This document shows, in pieces, positions 1 to 5,415 of a DNA stretch of 8,756 nt. A program made the translations under genes and the position numbers. Every line of letters begins with the position of its first letter. Positions within the stretch are counted from its first letter, which is position 1. The DNA comes from CAZCBN01 sp964496975 (lineage in GTDB: Bacteria > Planctomycetota > Phycisphaerae > Phycisphaerales > UBA1924): NCBI GenBank assembly GCA_964496975.1, contig CAZCBN010000133.1, forward strand, positions 1 to 8,756, given 5' to 3'. Below the pieces are notes generated by a model. That model did no database searches and was not told the origin of the DNA. It saw only the letters and a program-made list of their open reading frames with translations.

Positions 1-1102
1 CCCCCTTCCCGCCCCCCTCGCCCCCCCCGCCTGAGTCGCCGAACGAGAACGACGAAAACTCCTCCCGCTTCCGAAGCGCCCGCGCCCGCTGCAACCCGAA
101 CACCACCAGGTGCCACGCCGCGGCCTCGCCCGCCCCGGCCCCCTCATCCCCCAGCCCCGCCGCGCCGGCCTCCCCCAACCCCGCCGCCTCGCGTCGGGAC
201 AGCTCCGCCGCAAACTCCAGCACCGCCGCCTCCGCCCCGCGCACGCCGACCACCCGCACGTCCAGCCCCGTCTCCTGCCGCACCCGTTCCGCTGCACGGC
301 GCAGCACGCCCGACGCGGCTTCGTCCGCCGGCGTGCCGTCGATCACCACCACCCGCCCCGCCCCGCGTGCCGCCCCCATCGCCGCCTGCTGCACGCCAAG
401 GCCCACCAAGCCCGCCGCGACCATGCCGCGGGCCGTCTCCTCGCGCTGCCCGACGATCAGCAGGTTCGCCCCCGCCTGCCGCCGCAGCACCGCCGCCGTC
501 GCCGGCTTGATCGACACCGCCTCGCCCAGCCAGAACCGGCTCGGCCCCGCCGCCGCGGCCCGCCCAGCCGTCGCGGCCCAGCTAGCCGTCGTCGCCGTCC
601 GCCCCGCCTTCCACGCCGCATACTCCGCGTTCGACTCCACGCGGGCCGGCGCGTTGCCCTCAAAGACGATCGCCGGCTCATGCTCCCGCCAGCCGCGCCG
701 CGCGGCCGTCTCGCGCACGCGTTCCAGCGCCCGCCGCCGCACGTCCTCCCCCATCCACGCCACTTGGAAGGGGCTGTTCCCCTCGGGCAAGCCGTTCGCG
801 TCGTTGTAGATCGCCTCGCCGGGCCGCGTCAGCAGGCGGGCCGCGCCGTTGTCCTCGCTCAAGATCAGGTAGCTGTCCGCCTCCGAGCACTGCAGCGCCA
901 CCCGCACCGCCATCTGCCCCATCGTGCTCCGCGCGAGCGAGTACGCCCCGCTCAGCGTCTGGCTCCCGAGCAGCACGTGCATGCCAAAGGCACGCCCCTG
1001 CCGCACGAGCCGGTCCATCAGCAGCGCCGCCTCGCCCGCGACCTTGTCGTCTTCGGTAAAAAACTCCTGAAACTCGTCGATCACCAGCAGCGTCCGCGGC
1101 AC
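1..1102 (-). CDS. FtsK/SpoIIIE-like membrane ATPase, 3' segment in shifted frame, runs off left edge
   Basis: Continuation of the same ATPase after the poly-C block, 367 codons with no stop to the window edge. It opens with PRTLLVIDEFQEFF, the Walker B (LLVIDEFQEFF at 1058-1090) that belongs to the Walker A in the 5' segment. Family-typical stretches follow: LLMDRLVRQGRAFGMHVLLG, a GSQTLSGAYSLARSTMGQMA motif, LQCSEADSYLILSEDN and RPGEAIYNDANG. A third ATPase-like domain follows, with a degenerate Walker A (IVGQREETARG, near 420-455) and a Walker B-like strand VVVIDG (near 335-355). The visible end is Gly-rich (DSGGGGEGGGKG), possibly a linker. No separate start codon or ribosome site is needed: the segment is best read as the same gene with one missing C (or two extra) in the tract. 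Confidence 0.85.
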   Translation of the reverse strand, partial: MPRTLLVIDEFQEFFTEDDKVAGEAALLMDRLVRQGRAFGMHVLLGSQTLSGAYSLARSTMGQMAVRVALQCSEADSYLILSEDNGAARLLTRPGEAIYNDANGLPEGNSPFQVAWMGEDVRRRALERVRETAARRGWREHEPAIVFEGNAPARVESNAEYAAWKAGRTATTASWAATAGRAAAAGPSRFWLGEAVSIKPATAAVLRRQAGANLLIVGQREETARGMVAAGLVGLGVQQAAMGAARGAGRVVVIDGTPADEAASGVLRRAAERVRQETGLDVRVVGVRGAEAAVLEFAAELSRREAAGLGEAGAAGLGDEGAGAGEAAAWHLVVFGLQRARALRKREEFSSFSFGDSGGGGEGGGKG

Positions 1103-3813
1103 ACCCCCCCCCCCCCCCCCCCCCCCCACCCCCCCCCCCCCTCCAGGCTCTGCACGCCCAGGTCGCGGAACAGCTCCCCCCGCCGCTTCAGCTCATCATC
1201 CAGCCGCCGCAGCACGCTGAGCCCAAACTCCCGGTCGCTCTCGATCGCGATCGCCCGCGCGTGCGGCAGCATGCCCCCCGTGTACGCCTTGAACTCCACG
1301 CCCTTTTTGAAGTCAATCAGGTAGTACTCAAGCTCATCGGGCGAGTGCCACAACGCCCCGTTCGTGATCATCACGTGCAGCAGCGTGCTCTTGCCCGAGC
1401 CCGTCTTGCCCGCCACCAGCGCGTGCTGGCTCGTCCCCCGACCCAGCGCCAGCTCCTGAAACCGCGTCGCCCCGCGCCGACCCAGCGGCACCCGAAGCTC
1501 CCCCGCCGCACGCCGAGACCACTCCTCCCCCTCCTTCGGCGCCAGCATCGAGAACGGCACCTCCACCCGCCCCGCGCTCCGCGCCCGCTCCCCCACCCGG
1601 TCCAGCAGCGAGATCACAAGCCCATCCTCCGGCGGCCCCTCAAGCTCCACCGGCAACCCCCCGAGCCCCTCGTCCGCCACCTCCACCCCGCCCTTGTCCA
1701 GCAGCCGCACCACCACAGACCCCGCCCGCAGCGCCGCGATCTCCTCCGCCGCAGGCCCCTTCAGCGCCCCCGCCCCAACCCCCGCCCCAACCGCGCCCGT
1801 GTGGATCAGCGTCCGCACCCCACACTTCGCCCCGCTCTCCACAATGCTCCGAAGCCGCCGCAGCGACGTGTCCGCAAACCCCTCGGGCCAGTCCGCCACC
1901 ACCACAAGCCGGTACGGCTCGGCGATCTCCCCCGCCGCCGCGTTGTACGCCTCCAGCGTCGGGTGCTCGTTCCGCAGATACTTCTGGATCACCTTCTGCA
2001 GGTGCTCGCCCAGGTCATCCATCGCCCGCTCAATCTGCCGCGGCTCGCTCCAGATCGCCCGCCCCGCCAGCCGCTCGTCAAAGTCGCTGAGCCGCAGCAG
2101 CCCCGCAAAGCTCTGCCCAAGCCCCACCGGGTCAATCAGCGTCAGATACACCTTCCCGGGCGCCGTCGACGTCAACAACCGCAGCACCGCGTTGTTCAGC
2201 AGCCCGATCGCCTCCGCCCTCCGCCCCGCCCCTGCCTCCACCAGCAAACTCGCGCGGTCCGAAAAATCCAGCAAGAGCCCGGGCGACAGCGCCGTCGCCA
2301 GCCCCTCGCTCATCGCATCTCCCCCCGCCGCACCATCTCGCCCCGCCGCATCCCGCCCCGCCGAGACCGCCTCAAGCCGCGCCCGCCCGATCACCGCGCA
2401 CGGCGCCTCCCCCCCCGCCGCGCACGTCTGCCCCTCCCACGCGCGCCACACGCCGTCCGTCCAGGGCGGGCAGCACCGCGCCCGCACCCGCTCCGCCTCG
2501 CCCGTCGCCTCCCCGGCCTCCGCCAGCGCCGCCCGCCAGCGTGCGCGCAGCGACGCACGCCCCTCGTCCCGCGCCCCCTCCGCCGACGCAAGGGCCGCCG
2601 CGTGCGCCCCCTCCGCCGCCGCCAGCGCCCCCTCCCGCTCCGCCCGCGCCGCCTCAAGCATGGAGACGCGCTGCGCCTCCACACCCTCCAGCGCCAGCCG
2701 AAGCCGCTCGTCCAGCTCCGCCCGAAGCCGCCCAAGCTCTTCCGTCAGCCTCGCCTCAACCTCCGCCACCCGCGCGCGCACCCGCTCCAGCTTCCGCTCC
2801 CGCCGCTCCCGCGCCGCCAGCAGCTCCGCCTCGCGCGCCGCCGCCACCGCCGCCCCGCGCTGGTCGCGCCACCCCTCCGCGCACCACACCGCCCGCGCCA
2901 TCAACGCCCGCGCCTCCACCAGCTCCGCCGCCAGCGGCCGCACGCGCCCCCGCGTCCCCGCGTGCGCCAGCAGCCGCAGCGGCAAGAGCGTCAGCACCAG
3001 CATCCCAACGCACCCGCCCCCCGCCCACGCCGCGATCACCCCCGGCTCGCGCCACCCCGACGCCGCGCCCCCCGCAAACACACCCCCGATGAGCGCCAAA
3101 AACGACAGCAGCCAAGGCAGCCCCGCCCGGTGCAACGCGTGCAGCGTCGGCCCAGCAAGCCGCCGCATCCGCCGATCAATCGACGCCAGCACCTCCGCGA
3201 GCCGCGCGAGCGCCGCCTCCGCGTCCCCCTCGCCCACGCCCGCCGCCACCGCCGCCGCCCGCTCCGCCTCAAGCGCCCCCGCGTCCGGCGCCGTCTCGGG
3301 CCACACCACCACCGGCCCGGCGAGCCGCCGCGCCCGCGCCTCCGCCTCCTTCAAGTACGCCGCCGCCCGCTCCGCCTCGCGCCGCGCCCGCAGCACGCCC
3401 GGGTCGGCCGCGTCCTTGTCGCCTGCTCGAAAGACCGCGTCCGCCATCCACGCGTTGTCGCGCAGCGCCGCCTCGGTCTCCTCCTGCGCCGACAGCAACT
3501 GCCCCAGCGCCTGCCGCCGCGTCGCCGCGGCCGACTGCTCGTGCCGCTTCACCTCGTCGGCGTGCCGCGTCGTCACGCTCGCCGTCGCCTGCCGCGCGTT
3601 CACCTCGATCGTGTCCTGCGCCCGCGTCCACGCCGTCTCCGCCTTCTCCCGCGCCGAGCGCAGCGCCGCCCCCGCCCCCGTCACCGCCGCCTCATACGCC
3701 TCGGCGATCGCCTTCTCCGTGCCCGGCCGCGCCGCCATCACCGCGCGAAGCCGCGCCAGCGCCCCCCGCTGCCACCCCGCCAACGACCCACGCCCGCCAT
3801 CACCCACCACCAT
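1081..3813 (-). CDS. FtsK/SpoIIIE (EccC/EssC-like) membrane ATPase, 5' segment up to frame break
   Basis: First and larger part of a giant ATPase, about 905 residues before the frame breaks at a poly-C block. Domains, numbered from ATG 3813: coiled coil (about 18-223), two adjacent membrane segments (231-251 and 258-282) forming a hairpin, a second long coiled coil (about 293-440), a degenerate ATPase-like domain (about 505-675), and the start of a canonical FtsK-type domain with Walker A GKTGSGKS (802-809) and YYLIDFKKGVEF (830-841). In the first domain the Walker A position reads VEAGAGRRAEA, lacking the Lys and Ser. Known: related ATPases in ESX/T7SS systems drive export of WXG100 proteins at the inner membrane, and two WXG-like genes lie just upstream. 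After the tract this frame gives only VCRGRCW and a stop at 1081, so its last residues are not native. The start could be GTG 3819; a GGGGG run precedes ATG 3813. With the next entry the gene exceeds about 1,270 codons. Confidence 0.85.
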   Translation of the reverse strand: MVVGDGGRGSLAGWQRGALARLRAVMAARPGTEKAIAEAYEAAVTGAGAALRSAREKAETAWTRAQDTIEVNARQATASVTTRHADEVKRHEQSAAATRRQALGQLLSAQEETEAALRDNAWMADAVFRAGDKDAADPGVLRARREAERAAAYLKEAEARARRLAGPVVVWPETAPDAGALEAERAAAVAAGVGEGDAEAALARLAEVLASIDRRMRRLAGPTLHALHRAGLPWLLSFLALIGGVFAGGAASGWREPGVIAAWAGGGCVGMLVLTLLPLRLLAHAGTRGRVRPLAAELVEARALMARAVWCAEGWRDQRGAAVAAAREAELLAARERRERKLERVRARVAEVEARLTEELGRLRAELDERLRLALEGVEAQRVSMLEAARAEREGALAAAEGAHAAALASAEGARDEGRASLRARWRAALAEAGEATGEAERVRARCCPPWTDGVWRAWEGQTCAAGGEAPCAVIGRARLEAVSAGRDAAGRDGAAGGDAMSEGLATALSPGLLLDFSDRASLLVEAGAGRRAEAIGLLNNAVLRLLTSTAPGKVYLTLIDPVGLGQSFAGLLRLSDFDERLAGRAIWSEPRQIERAMDDLGEHLQKVIQKYLRNEHPTLEAYNAAAGEIAEPYRLVVVADWPEGFADTSLRRLRSIVESGAKCGVRTLIHTGAVGAGVGAGALKGPAAEEIAALRAGSVVVRLLDKGGVEVADEGLGGLPVELEGPPEDGLVISLLDRVGERARSAGRVEVPFSMLAPKEGEEWSRRAAGELRVPLGRRGATRFQELALGRGTSQHALVAGKTGSGKSTLLHVMITNGALWHSPDELEYYLIDFKKGVEFKAYTGGMLPHARAIAIESDREFGLSVLRRLDDELKRRGELFRDLGVQSLEGGGGWGGGGGGGVCRGRCW
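1101..1141. repeat. C24-A-C13 homopolymer block inside the ATPase gene
   Basis: On the plus strand a run of 24 C (1104-1127), one A (1128) and 13 C (1129-1141); on the coding strand these are G13-T-G24. It encodes a Gly run broken by one Trp, between the helix ending FRDLGVQSLE and the Walker B strand PRTLLVIDEF. The two sides are in different frames: codons start at positions divisible by 3 upstream and at positions leaving remainder 1 downstream. Adding one C, or removing two, restores one open frame. Polymerase slippage, poly-G dark-cycle read artefacts or real variation are all possible. Confidence 0.95.
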
Positions 3814-3818
3814 CACCA

Positions 3819-3859
3819 CCCCCAGTCACCCACGCCCCAACCCCCACAGCCCGCCCCCC
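3819..3859 (-). promoter_or_regulatory. G-quadruplex-type leader of the ATPase gene
   Basis: On the coding strand six G runs of 3 to 6 bases with loops of 1 to 5 nt (run positions 3819-3823, 3829-3831, 3835-3838, 3841-3845, 3850-3852, 3854-3859) end just before the start codon at 3813. This satisfies the usual G3+N1-7 pattern. The nearest run may double as ribosome binding site. Function is inferred only. Confidence 0.5.
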
Positions 3860-3911
3860 TCAACATCTCACGGCCCCGACGCCTCGATGCCCAACGGCCC
3901 CCACTGCCCCC

Positions 3912-3988
3912 GATGCCCCGATGCCTAGCTGCCCCGATGCCTCGATGCCTCGATGCCTTGATGCCTCGATGCCCGATGCCCGATGCCC
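3912..3988 (-). repeat. Tandem 8-bp array (GGCATCGA-like), copy next to ATPase gene
   Basis: Seven imperfect octamers (plus-strand unit GATGCCTC, with variants GATGCCCC, GATGCCTA, GCTGCCCC, GATGCCTT) followed by three 7-bp units GATGCCC. It fills most of the gap between the stop of the 70-residue gene and the G-rich leader of the ATPase gene. Degenerate further copies lie near 3880-3891. The unit is not a multiple of three, and no plausible gene uses it. Confidence 0.9.
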
Positions 3989-3995
3989 ACCCCCC

Positions 3996-4208
3996 TCACC
4001 CACACTCCCGCCGCGCCCGATCGTTCTCCACCATCAGTTCATCCATCGCCGACACCGTCGCCCGCAGCACCCCCGCCAGCGGCTCCAAAAACTCCTTCTC
4101 AAACGCCTCCGCCGTCTCGTCGTCCCAGTCTTCCCGCGCACGCCGCCACGCGGCCTTCAGTTCCGCCGCCGCATCATTCAGCATCGCCCGCCCCGAGCTC
4201 AGGCTCAT
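3996..4208 (-). CDS. Small WXG-like helical protein
   Basis: Predicted 70-residue acidic helical protein. Residues 8-27 form one helix, the turn carries WDD (28-30), and the second helix runs from about 32 to 66 with a conserved-looking FEKEFLEPL segment (36-44). The arrangement echoes a shortened WXG100 hairpin in which Gly is replaced by Asp; the protein ends with a Cys near the C-terminus. The ATG overlaps the stop of the upstream 195-residue gene (ATGA), so the two are almost certainly co-translated. It is followed by the large FtsK/SpoIIIE-like ATPase gene. I infer a partner or adaptor role in the same system. A homology search with this short sequence alone may miss relatives. The reading frame is credible because of the tight overlap and the non-random amphipathic pattern. 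Confidence 0.65.
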   Translation of the reverse strand: MSLSSGRAMLNDAAAELKAAWRRAREDWDDETAEAFEKEFLEPLAGVLRATVSAMDELMVENDRARRECG

Positions 4209-4792
4209 GCGCCACCCCCGCCGCCCGGGCCGTCTCCCTCACCCCGCACCCGCCGCGCCGCGTCCTCCGCCGCCGCCGCGGCCCCGCGGGCCGCGTCGGT
4301 CGCCGAGCCATCGACCCGCAGCGCCACATACGCCTCCAGCGCCGCGCTCATGCGCTCCAGCTCCGCCAGCGCCCGCGGCATGTCGGCGTCCAGCGTCCGC
4401 CGCAGCCCCGCCGACCCGCCCCGGTACCCCTGCACCGCCCGGTCGAGCCGCCGGCTCCAGTGCTCCGTCGCCGCGAGCCGCTGCTCGGCCTCGTCGATCA
4501 GCCGCTTGCACCGGTCCACGCGCTTGCGTTCCTCCACGGTGGACTTCGCGTCCTCGGCCTTGCCCGTCTGCTTGCGGGCCAGCTCGCTCTTCGCGCTGTT
4601 CAGGTCGTCCGTCCGCCGCCGGATCTCGCTCTTCCAGTGCGCCATCTGCGTGCCCCGGAGCCAGTCCAGCGTGCGCAGCGCATCGGTGTCCGCCGACACC
4701 AGCGCCATCCGGCACGCGTCGACGAACTTCACGATCTCGGGCTGCAACTCCCGCAACACCGAAACCGACCTGACCCGAGCCCGCTCCCCCAT
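4205..4792 (-). CDS. Coiled-coil protein of unknown function, T7SS-like locus
   Basis: Predicted 195-residue soluble protein that I cannot assign to a characterised family. It has no membrane segment or signal peptide. It is strongly helical and charged: VLRELQPEIVKFVDACRMAL (12-31), a Trp-containing segment WLRGTQMAHWKSEIRRR (44-60), a coiled coil rich in Lys/Arg/Glu (about 61-120), a second helical region (about 132-160), and an Ala-rich then Gly-rich tail. It lies between a WXG100-like gene and a WXG-like 70-residue gene that it overlaps by ATGA, so it is probably a dedicated partner, chaperone or structural part of the same system; that is inference. The start is uncertain: ATG at 4792 or the adjoining GTG at 4795 follow a G-rich stretch. 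An extension to 4861 would translate low-complexity intergenic DNA and is rejected. Confidence 0.7.
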   Translation of the reverse strand: MGERARVRSVSVLRELQPEIVKFVDACRMALVSADTDALRTLDWLRGTQMAHWKSEIRRRTDDLNSAKSELARKQTGKAEDAKSTVEERKRVDRCKRLIDEAEQRLAATEHWSRRLDRAVQGYRGGSAGLRRTLDADMPRALAELERMSAALEAYVALRVDGSATDAARGAAAAAEDAARRVRGEGDGPGGGGGA

Positions 4793-4796
4793 CACA

Positions 4797-4851
4797 CCCC
4801 CACAATCCCAAAGCACCCCAACGCCCAAACACCCCACGCCCCAGATCCCCC
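4797..4851 (-). promoter_or_regulatory. G-quadruplex-type leader of the 195-residue gene
   Basis: Seven coding-strand G runs of 3 to 5 bases separated by loops of 3 to 6 nt directly before the start codon at 4792. The pattern fits G3+N1-7 throughout. The CACGCCCCA segment (4835-4843 on the plus strand) also occurs in the ATPase leader (3831-3839). Confidence 0.5.
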
Positions 4852-4860
4852 GCGCCCTCA

Positions 4861-4916
4861 ATGCCTCGATGCCTCAATGCCTCGCTGCCTCGCTGCCTCG
4901 ATGCCTCGATGCCTGC
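4861..4916 (-). repeat. Tandem 8-bp array (GGCATCGA-like), copy before the 195-residue gene
   Basis: Seven consecutive octamers, plus-strand unit ATGCCTCG with variants ATGCCTCA and CTGCCTCG. It has the same core and orientation as the array at 3912-3988. It lies 9 nt from the stop of the WXG100-like gene, and a G-rich leader separates it from the next start codon. Confidence 0.9.
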
Positions 4917-4925
4917 CTCCCCCCC

Positions 4926-5198
4926 TCACCTCTGATTCAAATACCCCTCCACCGCCTCCGCCTTCCGCATCAAAAACGGCACGTGCACCTCCGCCGCCCG
5001 CGTGAAGCGCTGCAGCGCCCGCATCGTCTCGTCAAACTCCGCCGCGAACTTGTCGTGCTCCTGGTCGCGCCACGTCTGCCCAAGCGACGCCATGCGCCCC
5101 TGGATCGACGTCATCTCCCCGTTCAGCGCCCCCACGAACCGCCGCAGCGACGCCGCGAACGCACGCAACTCTTCCGGGTCCACCACGGCCTTGGCCAT
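4926..5198 (-). CDS. WXG100-like small helical protein (putative T7SS-type substrate)
   Basis: Predicted 90-residue, all-helical protein with the size and layout of WXG100/ESAT-6-like proteins: helix one (residues about 8-38), a turn with TWRD (42-45), and helix two (about 48-87). Trp43 sits at the WXG turn, but the following residues are Arg-Asp, so the classical Gly is missing. No YxxxD/E export signal is seen near the C-terminus, which ends GYLNQR. There is no signal peptide. The start at 5198 is strongly supported by AAAGGAG seven nt upstream; an in-frame extension to 5354 crosses palindromic GC-rich DNA and has no good ribosome site. Known of the family: such proteins dimerise and are exported by, or act with, membrane FtsK/SpoIIIE ATPases. 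One such ATPase is encoded three genes downstream, which supports but does not prove the role. Confidence 0.8.
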   Translation of the reverse strand: MAKAVVDPEELRAFAASLRRFVGALNGEMTSIQGRMASLGQTWRDQEHDKFAAEFDETMRALQRFTRAAEVHVPFLMRKAEAVEGYLNQR

Positions 5199-5205
5199 CG
5201 TCGCG

Positions 5206-5212
5206 CTCCTTT
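5206..5212 (-). promoter_or_regulatory. Shine-Dalgarno site of the WXG100-like gene
   Basis: AAAGGAG on the coding strand, 7 nt before ATG 5198; the clearest ribosome binding site in the window. It fixes the start of the 90-residue protein and suggests high expression compared with its neighbours, whose leaders are only G-rich. Confidence 0.8.
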
Positions 5213-5225
5213 CGTGGGCCACCAG

Positions 5226-5250
5226 GGGCCGGCCGCCGGGCCCGCGGCCC
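5226..5250. promoter_or_regulatory. GC-rich palindrome upstream of the WXG100-like gene
   Basis: GGGCCG (5226-5231) is the inverse complement of CGGCCC (5245-5250), with 13 GC-only bases between. In RNA this could form a stable hairpin about 15 nt before the Shine-Dalgarno site. There is no following U run, so it is not a standard terminator. Confidence 0.3.
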
Positions 5251-5360
5251 GCGACATCACCCGCCCGCACGCACAGCGCCGCCGCCGCGTCCCCGCAGCC
5301 GCGCCACCCGCCCGCCCACATCACCATACGAAAACCACCGCGCCCGGGCTGCACCCCGCC

Positions 5361-5400
5361 CGAATCACCCCACCCGATTCACACAGGTCGAATCACACAG
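5361..5400 (-). repeat. Three 14-bp-phased direct repeats, possible operator
   Basis: Plus-strand units CGAATCACCCCA (5361), CGATTCACACAG (5375) and CGAATCACACAG (5389) start exactly 14 bp apart. They lie in the gap after the DUF4340-type gene and upstream of the WXG100-like gene. Even spacing and conserved cores suggest protein binding sites for a regulator of the T7SS-like genes, but no such regulator is in the window. Confidence 0.5.
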
Positions 5401-5415
5401 CCCGTCGCACGCCGA

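Larger units (their letters stand above)
5199..5415 (-). other. Longest gap: likely boundary between the two gene groups
   Basis: A 217-bp stretch without a credible gene, between the DUF4340-type stop and the WXG100-like start. Contents in transcription order are the 14-bp-phased repeats, an AT-richer island around 5323-5334 with a weak -10-like TATGGT (5323-5328) but no good -35 partner, the GC palindrome and the Shine-Dalgarno site. It is the most likely place for a separate promoter of the T7SS-like genes; I cannot identify that promoter with confidence. Confidence 0.4.

Noticed and set aside
1..1102. Independent gene for the C-terminal ATPase segment
   Set aside because: It begins inside the Walker B strand with no start or ribosome site, and completes the ATPase domain begun in the 5' segment.
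1694..3928. 744-codon Ser/Ala/Arg-rich plus-strand frame
   Set aside because: It is antisense to the ATPase coiled coils and has no recognisable domain or ribosome site.
3912..3988. Octamer array as coding sequence for a MPRCLDAS-type repeat peptide
   Set aside because: The reading is only possible on the plus strand, antisense to the operon, with irregular 7-bp units that break the pattern and no start context.
1261..4773. 1170-codon open frame on the plus strand
   Set aside because: It runs antisense to the clear ATPase and coiled-coil genes, its product is Pro/Arg/His-rich without domains, and it crosses the octamer array and gaps. Very high GC makes stop codons rare.
4793..4861. N-terminal extension of the 195-residue protein to 218 residues
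   Set aside because: The extra residues are Gly/Val/Trp-rich translation of the G-run leader, which resembles the non-coding leader of the ATPase gene.
3912..4916. CRISPR array
   Set aside because: The repeats are 7 to 8 bp in direct tandem without spacers, and no cas genes are present.
5226..5250. Rho-independent terminator after the DUF4340-type gene
   Set aside because: The palindrome has no T run after it and lies close to the next ribosome site, so a leader structure is as likely.
5199..5354. N-terminal extension of the WXG100-like protein to 142 residues
   Set aside because: The extension covers a GC palindrome, has low-complexity residues, and ignores the strong AAAGGAG site at the internal ATG 5198.
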